A DNA stretch of 64,000 bases from Mesobacillus jeotgali (GTDB lineage: Bacteria > Bacillota > Bacilli > Bacillales > Cytobacillaceae): assembly GCF_900166585.1 (NCBI RefSeq), contig NZ_FVZC01000009.1:1-64000 (forward strand), given 5' to 3'. A model generated the notes under the pieces. That model saw nothing but the letters and a program-made list of their open reading frames with translations, had not been told where the DNA came from and searched no databases. Positions 16,143 to 24,027 of this stretch are shown in pieces. The position numbers were made by a program, and so were the translations under genes. How positions within the stretch are numbered: position 1 is the stretch's first letter; every line of letters starts with the position of its first letter.

Positions 16143-17102
16143 TTAGACAAAGGCAGATGCTTTGTATTCCATCCTTAAATTTTCAATAATTTGCCGGACT
16201 GGAAGGATATCTTTAATTTCACCTACCCTGGCACCAGCAAATACTAGGCCATTTTCTACATCCCCTGCTACCGAGGTAAGCAGAGAGTCCAGTGTGCAAA
16301 ATTGATAGGAGCAATTTTTTAGGCAATCACGGCATTTTTTGATCCTTAATTTATCTGAAGTAGTAATCAGCCTGGTAAAATGATTTGCTATCGCCCGCCC
16401 GTGCAATCCTACAGTTGTTTTTACGAGCTGTGTGTCCTCTTCAGTAGCTGAAACATACTTTTCCTTAAAGCTTTGCGGAGCATCACATTCCTCACTGGCA
16501 ACAAATCTTGTGCCCATTTGGACACCGGAAGCTCCGATTGATAAAGCCCTGGCAATATCATCGCCGGTCATAATTCCGCCCGCAGCAATTACAGGGATAG
16601 ACACAGACTCTGCGATCTCAGGGAGTATTTCAAATAAAGGCTTGTCTGTCCCCAGATGGCCGCCCGCCTCAAATCCCTCCACAACGACTGCAGAGGCACC
16701 CAGACGTTCCGAGATTTTCGCCAACTTCACGGAGGAAACAATCGATATGACAGGGATTCCAGCTTGCTTACCCCAAGAATACATATCTCTTGATATCCCT
16801 GCTCCAGAGATGATGAAATCCACTTTTTCTTCTAACGCAGCTTTCATTTTTTCAGCAAAGTCATTCATGGCAAACAAGACATTTACACCGATGTACCCTT
16901 TACCCTTTGTAAGTTCCCTGGCCTTCCTGATATGTAACCGCAATTCCTCGGTTGAAATCCCTGTTCCGGAAATGATCCCGATTCCGCCTGCGTTTGCCAC
17001 TGCAGAGGCTAATCCGCTCAGTGAAATGCCCACCCCCATTCCGCCTTGCATAATCGGAACCCTTGTCACCATATGGCCAATTTTTAGTTCTGGAAAATCC
17101 AT
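16143..17102 (-). CDS. Nitronate monooxygenase family FMN protein
   Basis: A 319-aa TIM-barrel flavoprotein of the NMO/2-nitropropane dioxygenase family, also related to FabK. Marks: 'VPIMQGGMGVGIS' at the N-terminus, 'VVVEGFEAGGHLG' and 'IPVIAAGGIMTGDDIARALS' (FMN phosphate loop) in the middle. Near residue 265 there is 'CRDCLKNCSYQFC', a CX2CX3CX4C cluster seen in a subset of this family that could bind metal or Fe-S. The family oxidises alkyl nitronates such as propionate-3-nitronate. An enoyl-ACP reductase role is less likely because no fab gene is nearby. Confidence 0.85.
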   Translation of the reverse strand: MDFPELKIGHMVTRVPIMQGGMGVGISLSGLASAVANAGGIGIISGTGISTEELRLHIRKARELTKGKGYIGVNVLFAMNDFAEKMKAALEEKVDFIISGAGISRDMYSWGKQAGIPVISIVSSVKLAKISERLGASAVVVEGFEAGGHLGTDKPLFEILPEIAESVSIPVIAAGGIMTGDDIARALSIGASGVQMGTRFVASEECDAPQSFKEKYVSATEEDTQLVKTTVGLHGRAIANHFTRLITTSDKLRIKKCRDCLKNCSYQFCTLDSLLTSVAGDVENGLVFAGARVGEIKDILPVRQIIENLRMEYKASAFV

Positions 17103-17224
17103 GCTAATTACCCCTTTCTATCGTTATTCCTCTGCAGTTTAACACGTGCCGTTTTAAAAAGAAGTGACTTTTAGCACCAGATATTAAGTTTAGGTATAAG
17201 AATGAAGTATTAATTTTTAATCAT

Positions 17225-17256
17225 TAAAAAAGACACAGAAATTATTTCTGCGTCTC
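17225..17256 (-). terminator. Terminator of the aldo/keto reductase gene
   Basis: AGACGCAGAAATAATTTCTGTGTCT with a T6 tail on the minus strand. Confidence 0.85.
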
Positions 17257-17272
17257 ATTACATTAATTTTCA

Positions 17273-18103
17273 TTAAAAATTGAAATTATCGGGATTCGGC
17301 CCTACACGCTCGTCTTTATTCAAGCTGTTCAAACGGTCCATATCTTCAGAAGAAAGCTCAAAGTCAAAGATAGCTGCATTTTCGATAATACGGTGTTCCT
17401 TAATGGACTTAGGAATCGTGACAACGCCATTTTGCAAGTCCCAGCGAAGAATGGTTTGAGCCGGTGATTTGCTATATTTTTCGGCAATTTCAACAATCGT
17501 CGGTTCCGTTAAAAGCTCACCCTGTTTCAGTGGAGACCAGGCTTCCATTTGGATGCCTTCAGCTTTACAGAATTCGAGCAGCTCAGTCTGTGCCAGATGT
17601 GGATGATATTCAACCTGGTTGACCATTGGCTTAATTTCAGCATCAGCCAGCAAGTCCTTAAGATGATGAACATGGAAATTGCTCACTCCAATAGCACGAA
17701 CCCGTCCATCCTTATATAGCTTTTCAAGTGCCTTCCATGTTTCCTTGTACTTGCCCGCCACAGGCCAGTGGATCAGGTAAAGATCTAGATAGTCAAGGCC
17801 AAGCTTCTCCATGCTTGTTTCAAAAGCCTGAAGTGTCGATTCAAAGCCCTGATCGGAATTCCATACCTTTGTTGTGATAAATAACTCCTCACGAGGAACG
17901 CCAGCTTCTTTGATCGCCTGTCCTACGCCTTCCTCGTTCTTGTAAACTGCTGCAGTATCGATGCTTTTATAGCCATTCCTAAGGGCAGCTTTTACAGACT
18001 CAACAACCTCGGACCCTTCCTGTACCTTGAACACTCCAAGGCCAAACCAAGGCATCTTGACTCCATTATGTAGTGTAGTTGTATCCTGGAGATTATTTGG
18101 CAT
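17273..18103 (-). CDS. Aldo/keto reductase (YvgN/glyoxal reductase type)
   Basis: A 276-aa NADPH-dependent AKR. The catalytic tetrad is visible: Asp and Tyr in 'IDTAAVYKNEEGVG' (about 47-60), Lys in 'FITTKVWNSD', His in 'DLYLIHWPV'. The C-terminal 'TIPKSIKEHRIIENAAIFDF' is the NADPH site. It is very like B. subtilis YvgN, which reduces methylglyoxal and other aldehydes. A paralogue lies at 40666-41493. The AGGAGGCGC site precedes ATG 18103. Confidence 0.92.
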   Translation of the reverse strand: MPNNLQDTTTLHNGVKMPWFGLGVFKVQEGSEVVESVKAALRNGYKSIDTAAVYKNEEGVGQAIKEAGVPREELFITTKVWNSDQGFESTLQAFETSMEKLGLDYLDLYLIHWPVAGKYKETWKALEKLYKDGRVRAIGVSNFHVHHLKDLLADAEIKPMVNQVEYHPHLAQTELLEFCKAEGIQMEAWSPLKQGELLTEPTIVEIAEKYSKSPAQTILRWDLQNGVVTIPKSIKEHRIIENAAIFDFELSSEDMDRLNSLNKDERVGPNPDNFNF

Positions 18104-18467
18104 ATCATGCGCCTCCTTTTCAACTTAATGCCTCCCCATTTTCTCACATTTTTGGAATTTCTAAAAAGAAATTGCATCAGAAAGAGATGATTATAGAAGA
18201 ATGGTAAGGCAATAAACCCCTAATCTGACAGGTTGGAAGGGTACTTCGGAAAGCTGGCAAGAATGCGCAGTAATTTTGATAGGTTAGGATGAGTACCAAG
18301 GGAAGCTGTCAATAAGAAGCCGTCCATGCAAAATTCGGTTCAAAGCAGACAGGTTATCCGAAGTTAATTTAATCTAAATCGTCCCACAAAAAGTCTTTTA
18401 TTTATCGATAACGGGTATATCACTTTATATATCATAACTGACTTGGAATAGGGAGGAGAGAGCTGAT
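18104..18467. other. Gap without recognised content
   Basis: About 360 bp. I see no gene, repeat or clear promoter apart from the GGAGGAG ribosome site at its right end. Confidence 0.5.
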
Positions 18468-18695
18468 ATGATTATCAAGGTACTAGGAAGTGGTTGTGAA
18501 AAATCCAAAGATCTTGAGGAAAATATTAATTTAGCCATACAGGAAGCAGGTGTGGCGGCAGTTGTTGAAAAGATAGAAGATGATAAGGAAATTGAAAAGT
18601 ACAAAGTGAATAGCACCCCTGCCATGGTAATTGATGAAAAAGTGGTTTCAGCAGGGGAACAATTATCAGCGGATGAGATTAAAAGACTATTCTAG
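18468..18695 (+). CDS. Small thioredoxin-like protein (thioredoxin_3 type)
   Basis: A 75-aa protein with the compact beta-alpha-beta fold of the 'redox-active disulfide protein 2' family. It begins 'MIIKVLGSGCEKSKDLEENI' and has the cis-Pro loop 'NSTPAMVIDEKVV'. Only one of the usual two active-site cysteines is present: the motif reads CEKS. It is therefore a CXXS (monothiol) variant and probably cannot act as a simple disulfide reductase. GGAGGAG precedes the ATG. Its terminator runs into the 3' end of the convergent membrane gene. Confidence 0.8.
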   Translation: MIIKVLGSGCEKSKDLEENINLAIQEAGVAAVVEKIEDDKEIEKYKVNSTPAMVIDEKVVSAGEQLSADEIKRLF

Positions 18696-18696
18696 A

Positions 18697-19371
18697 TCAA
18701 TCAGGCCTTAGCCGGGGCCTGTTTTTTTCTAGATAGTCATTAGTGGCCCATAGTGATAGCAGCAGAATCAGCTCAAAGCCATTTGTGGCCGCATCGCTTT
18801 CCAATGGAAGGGGGACCGCACTGCCAATGCCCATTAAGATGACACCGATGGCCATCCACTTCCATTTCCGTTTTATCCATAAGATGAAGCCAGCAATTAG
18901 CAAAGTGACTGTTACACCGATGATCATGATTGGCGGCCCATGTGAGGCTGCCGAATCATAGCTTAACACTCCATTAGAGCGATCTGGCACCAGCTTTATT
19001 CCCAGAGTATTTTGCACAAGCTCGGAAATGATCATGGCAATGGTGAGGAAAGCAGCGAAAAGCAAACCTCCGCGTCCCTTAATCCAACTGATGTCTGTTG
19101 TTTTGCTAGCAGCTGCCCAGGAAAATAAAATCAACAGGGGTGTAAACAAGGCATGGAACCAAAAACGCAGGAGGTTCATAGTCTTTAAAAAAGTCCCTTC
19201 CCCGATCAGGCTCCCCAATGCAAGAACCAAGTTGTCGTATATCAATCCAAACGTAACTAGCAAAAGAACATTCATCAATAATATAAAGCCATTTTTGATG
19301 GAGGATTTTAAACCCCAAAGGAATAAAAATAAGTAGATGAGGGAATATAATGCGTAGATATATGGGTCCAT
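18697..19371 (-). CDS. Polytopic membrane protein, unknown
   Basis: A 224-aa protein with about six or seven hydrophobic helices ('LIYLFLFLWGL', 'LLMNVLLLVTFGLIYDNLVL', 'TVTLLIAGFILWI', among others). Between them is a short polar loop containing 'DSAASHGPPIM'. No named family recognised. It ends 1 bp from the convergent thioredoxin-like gene. Promoter and ribosome site: GGAGGAAAC upstream of ATG 19371. Confidence 0.7.
   Translation of the reverse strand: MDPYIYALYSLIYLFLFLWGLKSSIKNGFILLMNVLLLVTFGLIYDNLVLALGSLIGEGTFLKTMNLLRFWFHALFTPLLILFSWAAASKTTDISWIKGRGGLLFAAFLTIAMIISELVQNTLGIKLVPDRSNGVLSYDSAASHGPPIMIIGVTVTLLIAGFILWIKRKWKWMAIGVILMGIGSAVPLPLESDAATNGFELILLLSLWATNDYLEKNRPRLRPD
18702..18728 (+). 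terminator. Terminator of the thioredoxin-like gene
   Basis: CAGGCC-N7-GGGCCTG stem and a T7 run, lying inside the 3' end of the convergent gene. Confidence 0.75.
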
Positions 19372-19578
19372 AACTCAGTTTCCTCCAAAGTCAAGTTTAT
19401 ACCATTGTTCCCCTTGAGCCAGGATGGAAAACATGTGTCAAGGTTATTAACTTTAGTAAAGTTTTAAACAAATAAATCGTATTCTTAAAAATTACTAATA
19501 GTTTTATAAGGCTACTTCATATATCATGAGAAATATAAGCATATTCATCGATATTTTTGACGAAGAACAGGAGAAATC

Positions 19579-20424
19579 ATGACGACATTAAATGACATTG
19601 CATGGGTAACTGACAGTACATCTTCCCTTTCAGAAGAATTCATAAAAGAAAACCATATATACGTTGTGCCGTTAAGCATTATTTTTGGCGAAGAATCCTA
19701 TTTAGAGGGCGTGGATATTACTGCGGAGGACTTTTATCCAAAGCTATCTGCATCAAAGGTGCTGCCGAAAACATCCCAGCCAGCGATCGGTGAGTTTGTA
19801 GAACTTTATCAAAAGCTCAAGGAGCAATATAAGCATGCGATTGCAATTCACGCTTCCAGTGCTCTGACAGGAACCTACCAATCCTCTGTAGCCGCTTCCA
19901 GTATGGTGGAATTCAAGGTCGATGTCATCGATTCGAAAATCGGTTCTTTCCCGCTGGGCCGCATGGTTGAAAAAGGAATTGAACTCCAGAAGGAAGGCAA
20001 GTCCTACGATGAAATTGTATCCTATCTAAGAACGCTGCCTGACAAGGCAAATCTTTATATGGCACCTGGAAGTCTGGAGCAGCTGCATAAAGGCGGCCGT
20101 CTTTCCACTACTCAGGTAATCATCGGCAGCTTGATTAAACTGAAGCTGATCGTAAGGTTCGATGATGGGAAGGTTGTCCTCTTTGATAAAATCAGGACGG
20201 AGAAAAAGGTAAAGGAGCGCTTGTTCCAAATATTTGAGGAGGCTTCTGGCAACGTCAAGGCAGCAAGTGTCATCCATGGGAATGTACAGGCATTGGCCAA
20301 TGAATGGCAGGCAGAGCTGCAGCAGCGCTTCCCAGATATCTCGTTTACAACGACTAAATTCAGTCCAGTAGCCGGCACGCATACAGGGCAGGGCACTATA
20401 GGACTAGCCTGGGTTAATGAATAG
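19579..20424 (+). CDS. DegV family fatty-acid-binding protein
   Basis: A 281-aa DegV/FakB-type protein that binds a fatty acid between its two domains. In Firmicutes such proteins hand exogenous fatty acids to the kinase FakA. Marks: 'IAWVTDSTSSLSEEFI' at the N-terminus, 'TSQPAIGEF' and 'AIHASSALTGTYQSSV' (about 76-96), and the C-terminal 'PVAGTHTGQGTIGLAW'. ATG 19579 follows CAGGAG. It is monocistronic. Which lipid it prefers is unknown. Confidence 0.9.
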   Translation: MTTLNDIAWVTDSTSSLSEEFIKENHIYVVPLSIIFGEESYLEGVDITAEDFYPKLSASKVLPKTSQPAIGEFVELYQKLKEQYKHAIAIHASSALTGTYQSSVAASSMVEFKVDVIDSKIGSFPLGRMVEKGIELQKEGKSYDEIVSYLRTLPDKANLYMAPGSLEQLHKGGRLSTTQVIIGSLIKLKLIVRFDDGKVVLFDKIRTEKKVKERLFQIFEEASGNVKAASVIHGNVQALANEWQAELQQRFPDISFTTTKFSPVAGTHTGQGTIGLAWVNE

Positions 20425-20429
20425 GACAT

Positions 20430-20470
20430 AAAAAAGAAATCAGCCAGAGCAGGCTGATTTCTTTCCTTTT
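20430..20470. terminator. Bidirectional terminator, degV / purine permease
   Basis: AGAAATCAGCC-N6-GGCTGATTTCT flanked by A's on the left and T's on the right. It sits between convergent genes. Confidence 0.88.
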
Positions 20471-20478
20471 TAAGTGTG

Positions 20479-21771
20479 CTATATATACATAAAATAGCCA
20501 ACGAATAAAAATCCCAGGACATACATAATCGGGTGGACATCTCTGATCCTGCCCATGCCAAGCATCATCAAAGGATAAAGGATGAAGCCGAGCGCGATTC
20601 CTGTAGCGACACTGAATGTGAGTGGCATCATGATGATTGTTACGAATGCAGGAATGATAACCGCAAGATTGTTCCAGTTGATTTTACTTATTTCAGTTGC
20701 CATTAACGCGCCTACAATAATTAGAGCGGGTGCGGTCACTTCAGGAGTGATTACCGATAAAATTGGTGAAAAAAACAAGGCTGCGCCAAAGCAGGCTGCG
20801 ATGATCACCGAGGTGAAACCAGTTCGGCCGCCGACCGCGATCCCTGCTGAAGATTCGACGAATGATGCAGTTGTTGAAGTGCCAAGTACGGCACCGACAA
20901 CAGAAGAGCCTGCATCAGCAAGCAGGGCGCGACCTGCATTTGGAATCTTATTTTCCTTCATCAAACCAGCCTGGCTTGCTACAGCAATCAGTGCTCCAGC
21001 TGTATCGAAGAACCCGACGAAAAGGAAAGTGAAAATGACAGCAAGCACATCCGGGGAAAAGATATCGCCCAAATGGTTGAAAACAACACCGAAAGTAGGT
21101 GAGATGTCAGGAATTGTGCCAATGATGGCGTCTGGCTTTTCAATTAAGCCAGTAATGATCCCAACGATTGTGGCGATCACCATTCCGTAAAAAATACCGC
21201 CGCTGATTCCCCGGGCCATCATGATCACGCTGATGATAAAACCGAACAACGCAAGAAGGACAGGACCCGCAGTCAGATTGCCGATCGAGACAAAGGTAGC
21301 TTCACTGCCAACGATGATTCCCGCATTTTTCAAGCCGATGAAGGCAACGAAAAAACCGATGCCAGCAGCGATTGCATGCTTTAAATCTTGCGGTATGACA
21401 TTGATGATTTTTTCACGGATTTTTAAAAGGCTCAGGATGACGAATAAGACACCTGCAATGAACACGCCGGTAAGGGCGACCTCCCATTTAACTCCCATGC
21501 CGATGCTGACACTGAAAGTGAAAAAGGAATTCAAGCCCATGCTTGGAGCAATTCCGATTGGGAAATTAGCAAGCAGGCCGATCAGCAGCGAACCAATAAT
21601 CGCCGATAGAGCCGTAGCGGTAAAAACTGCTCCCTTATCCATGCCTGCCTGGCTGAGGATCAGGGGGTTAACCACAAGAATATATGCCATCGATAAGAAT
21701 GTCGTGATCCCGGCGAGGGACTCTTGTTTATAATTTGTATTTCGTTCTGCAAACTGGAAAAAGTTTTTCAT
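20479..21771 (-). CDS. NCS2 guanine/hypoxanthine permease (PbuG/AzgA-like)
   Basis: A 430-aa, about 14-helix purine permease of the AzgA branch of NCS2. Marks: 'NYKQESLAGITTFLSMAYIL' at the start, 'GMDKGAVFTATALSAIIGSL', and 'AFVESSAGIAVGGRTGFTSV' near residue 300. ATG 21771 follows GGAGG at 9 nt. The leader carries a guanine-class riboswitch and an intrinsic terminator, which fixes the likely substrate class as guanine/hypoxanthine. A paralogue with a different control region lies at 33049-34350. Confidence 0.93.
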   Translation of the reverse strand: MKNFFQFAERNTNYKQESLAGITTFLSMAYILVVNPLILSQAGMDKGAVFTATALSAIIGSLLIGLLANFPIGIAPSMGLNSFFTFSVSIGMGVKWEVALTGVFIAGVLFVILSLLKIREKIINVIPQDLKHAIAAGIGFFVAFIGLKNAGIIVGSEATFVSIGNLTAGPVLLALFGFIISVIMMARGISGGIFYGMVIATIVGIITGLIEKPDAIIGTIPDISPTFGVVFNHLGDIFSPDVLAVIFTFLFVGFFDTAGALIAVASQAGLMKENKIPNAGRALLADAGSSVVGAVLGTSTTASFVESSAGIAVGGRTGFTSVIIAACFGAALFFSPILSVITPEVTAPALIIVGALMATEISKINWNNLAVIIPAFVTIIMMPLTFSVATGIALGFILYPLMMLGMGRIRDVHPIMYVLGFLFVGYFMYI

Positions 21772-21803
21772 ATGTTCTGTCCTCCTGGTTGTATTTTTTG
21801 ATG

Positions 21804-21838
21804 AAATAAAAAACTCCGGCAGTATATGCTGCCGGAGT
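21804..21838 (-). terminator. Riboswitch-controlled terminator
   Basis: ACTCCGGCAG-N6-CTGCCGGAGT and a T6 run on the minus strand, between the purine aptamer and the permease gene. It is the off-state hairpin. Confidence 0.92.
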
Positions 21839-21885
21839 ACCACAAAGGACAAATAGATGCCAAAAAAGATTAGCAAATATTGAAG

Positions 21886-21957
21886 TCCCCTGTAGTCACG
21901 CCTTTTACGGAAGCATGGTAGAAACGTCCGAGCCATATTCTCGAACATATACAAGGA
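21886..21957 (-). promoter_or_regulatory. Purine (guanine-class) riboswitch aptamer
   Basis: On the minus strand the aptamer holds the invariant three-way-junction core: 'ATATGGCTCGGACGTTTCTACC', split here as 'ATATGG' then 'GTTTCTACC', the L3 element 'CCGTAAA', and J3/1 'GACTAC'. P1 is CCTTGTA with TACAGGG. The C in J3/1 (position 74 in xpt numbering) is the guanine/hypoxanthine-specifying base; adenine riboswitches have U. Ligand binding would favour the downstream terminator. Confidence 0.95.
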
Positions 21958-21960
21958 AAG

Positions 21961-22484
21961 ATTATAGATTTAAATAATACTAGAGATAGTATCAGTTATT
22001 TATACCCAGGTCAATTGGGTTTGCGGAAGTTTATCTATTTGATTTTTTCTGATTATTAGGGAGATGCCTGAAATTCGAAATAGGCAGGATATCCTTGTCA
22101 TTTTTGTCTGCTATTTTCCAAGTCGCGGAATAATCATGGTATTTCGCGGAATTAAGTCGGTTTTTAGCGGAAATATATAGGTTTTTCGCGGAATAATATA
22201 AATTTTTCGCGGAATTCGGAGGTTCCGAATCAATTATTCAATTATCCGATAATGAAACCAGGAAACTGAAGTCGTTTTTGAAATCAGAAAGCCTTCAGAA
22301 TAGATATTGACCCACTGCAGGAAGCAGGTCTGGTTCGGGATTAGCTGCTTAAATCCCTTTTTACAGAGATTTGACAAATTTTTGAATGAAATATGTGAAG
22401 AAAAAATGAACTAATCAGCAAAACACCCCTGTTTGGTTTCCAACTTACTATAATGATAGTGTAATCCAAACGGAGGTGCCAAAA
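21961..22484. other. Gap with 21-bp tandem repeat; leader of 22485 gene
   Basis: A 524-bp region without a credible gene. It holds the five-unit 21-bp repeat described separately and, near its right end, a TATAAT at about 22449-22454 that may serve the next gene. Confidence 0.5.
22124..22228. repeat. Five tandem 21-bp units (CGCGGAAT type)
   Basis: 'cgcggaa' or 'agcggaa' begins at 22124, 22145, 22166, 22187 and 22208, an exact 21-bp period. Between them lies 'taataNNNNggttttt'-like sequence that is only partly conserved. No coding potential. Confidence 0.85.
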
Positions 22485-22805
22485 ATGAACGTAACGACGA
22501 TTATTGAATTGGAAAATCGTGAAGTGGAGAAGATGGCTGGCGCGAAACTGGTTTTTACCCAGGAACAGGTTGATGCAAATATCGTGGAGACTTGTGTAGA
22601 CTGTTTTAAATATGAAGGTTCAAAGGACTGCCTGGATACTGATGATGCAATGCAAAAAGTATTCGATACATTGAAAGCTGATGGACTGATTCCAGAAGGA
22701 GTACACGATTTTTCTTATGAAATGCCATCGTGTGAGAGATTGAGAAAAGATGTTTACGAAGAACAGGACATGCCGCAAAAGGTAATCCTGAGCTTTGCAA
22801 TATAA
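22485..22805 (+). CDS. Hypothetical 106-aa cysteine-containing protein
   Basis: An acidic soluble protein beginning 'MNVTTIIELENREVEKM'. It has a CX2C-X7-C cluster, 'CVDCFKYEGSKDC', at about residues 44-56 and a further Cys near 80 ('MPSCERL'), enough for a metal or redox site. GGAGGTG precedes ATG 22485 and a strong terminator follows. I do not recognise the family. There is no operon partner. Confidence 0.7.
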   Translation: MNVTTIIELENREVEKMAGAKLVFTQEQVDANIVETCVDCFKYEGSKDCLDTDDAMQKVFDTLKADGLIPEGVHDFSYEMPSCERLRKDVYEEQDMPQKVILSFAI

Positions 22806-22815
22806 AGCATCGATA

Positions 22816-22846
22816 AAAAGGAGTTCATGCCGAACTCCTTTTTTAT
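22816..22846 (+). terminator. Terminator after the 22485 gene
   Basis: AAAAGGAGTTC-ATGCC-GAACTCCTTTT with T6. Confidence 0.93.
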
Positions 22847-22849
22847 CTA

Positions 22850-22990
22850 AAGCTCCTTTCTCAAACTTTGTTGCTATTGGCTGCACCTAAGTTTTTAACA
22901 AAATTAATACTTATTAAGAGAAAAGAGCTTGCCAACTTAGTACCGACCTACAAAATATCACGTTAACAACAATCTTTACGAAAACAGCCT
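22850..22990 (+). repeat. MITE-like repeat, copy 2 (141 bp, internally deleted)
   Basis: Shares both ends and the 'agcttgccaacttagtaccg' core with the other copies. It lacks about 20 bp after the left end and the GTTAAAATC...GATTTTAAC palindrome. The most degenerate copy. Confidence 0.8.
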
Positions 22991-23046
22991 TATTAAAAAT
23001 CTTTGAAAACGTGACTTTTATCAAAGAGAACTCGAATGTAAGTTTA

Positions 23047-23072
23047 TATAATATAAAATGAAAACGCTTTCA
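23047..23072 (+). promoter_or_regulatory. -10 box and CcpA cre site of the kor operon
   Basis: TATAAT at 23047-23052 is followed by TGAAAACGCTTTCA at 23059-23072. The latter fits the CcpA cre consensus TGAAARCGYTTTCA without mismatch. A cre placed just downstream of the -10 usually means carbon catabolite repression. The -35 is weak. Confidence 0.78.
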
Positions 23073-23091
23073 AAAAGAGGTGAAGCACGGT

Positions 23092-23766
23092 ATGCAAGGT
23101 GCGAATATTACCATTGTTACCGGCCATTTTGGCAGCGGTAAAACCGAAATATCAATCAATCTAGCTGTCGAAGCAGAAAAACTGAATCAGAGAGTGGCGG
23201 TTGCCGACCTTGATATCGTCAACCCATATTACCGTGCAAGGGACGCCAGGGAGATTTTTTTGGAAAAAGGAATTGAACTGATTGCACCAGCTGAAAGACT
23301 CGCTGCTGCGGATTTACCGATTGTTCCTGGCGAGTTGGGCAGGGTGATCTATAGTCCAGATTACAGGCTGATCGTGGATGCTGGCGGGGATAAGGATGGA
23401 GCCACAGCACTGGGTCAGTTTTACAATGATTGGAAGGATATGAAGCCTGAGGTGCTTTTTATCCTGAATGCCAACCGTCCATATGTCAGTAACCTGGAGG
23501 GGGCGATTGATACGTTGAAAAAGATTGAAAAAGCTTCAAGGCTTAAGGTAACAGGAATCATCAATAATTCTAATGTTGGAAATGAAACTACGGATCATGA
23601 TGTGAAAAAAGGATTGCAACTCAGCATGGAGTTATCCAAGCAGCTTGGTGTTCCGCTATTATATACGGTGGTGCCGGAGCATTTATCAAAAGCAGCAGTT
23701 GGGATTGAGGCGGAATCTCCTGTAAAAGTAATCTCGAGATATTTGAAATTGCCGTGGGAAATGTAA
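23092..23766 (+). CDS. P-loop ATPase (ParA/MinD/CobQ-like), kor operon
   Basis: A 224-aa SIMIBI-class ATPase. The P-loop 'TGHFGSGKTEISINLA' is at about residues 10-25, a switch-like 'VADLDIVNPYYRARD' follows at about 38, and Walker B is 'RLIVDAGGDKDG' at about 93. It is the first gene of a tight operon with 2-oxoacid:ferredoxin oxidoreductase subunits. Similar ATPases travel with KOR genes in other bacteria, possibly for Fe-S or enzyme maturation, but this is an inference. ATG 23092 has GAGGTG 9 nt upstream; a GTG within the ribosome site is rejected. Confidence 0.82.
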   Translation: MQGANITIVTGHFGSGKTEISINLAVEAEKLNQRVAVADLDIVNPYYRARDAREIFLEKGIELIAPAERLAAADLPIVPGELGRVIYSPDYRLIVDAGGDKDGATALGQFYNDWKDMKPEVLFILNANRPYVSNLEGAIDTLKKIEKASRLKVTGIINNSNVGNETTDHDVKKGLQLSMELSKQLGVPLLYTVVPEHLSKAAVGIEAESPVKVISRYLKLPWEM

Positions 23767-23780
23767 AGGAGGCAAAAGTA

Positions 23781-24011
23781 ATGGATCAGAGAGTCGTTTT
23801 TAATGAAGAGACTTGTAAATCATGCAAATTATGTCTGAATGCTTGTCCGACAAATGTTATTTATCTGGCTGATTATTTGAATGAAAAAGGATATCGGCCG
23901 GCCGTGGTGACCGATCAGGAGAACTGTATCAGCTGCGGGAAATGCGCGCAAATGTGTCCGGATTCCGTAATCATTGTCTATAGGCCTGAAAAAGTCCGTA
24001 AATCTATATAG
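23781..24011 (+). CDS. 2-oxoacid:ferredoxin oxidoreductase, ferredoxin-like delta subunit
   Basis: A 76-aa protein with two 4Fe-4S motifs, 'CKSCKLCLNACP' and 'CISCGKCAQMCP'. It should carry electrons from the TPP-bound catalytic site to ferredoxin. It lies 14 bp after the ATPase gene with AAAGGAGG at good spacing before ATG 23781, and 16 bp before the alpha subunit gene. It corresponds to KorD/VorD-type subunits. Confidence 0.92.
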   Translation: MDQRVVFNEETCKSCKLCLNACPTNVIYLADYLNEKGYRPAVVTDQENCISCGKCAQMCPDSVIIVYRPEKVRKSI

Positions 24012-24027
24012 TAAAGGAGATGCGACA

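Noticed and set aside
16432..17142. A 236-codon plus-strand frame
   Set aside because: Antisense to the nitronate monooxygenase, without ribosome site or domain.
20582..21733. Long plus-strand frames of 202 and 170 codons
   Set aside because: They are antisense to the purine permease gene and have membrane-gene-shadow composition. The riboswitch fixes the minus strand as the coding one.
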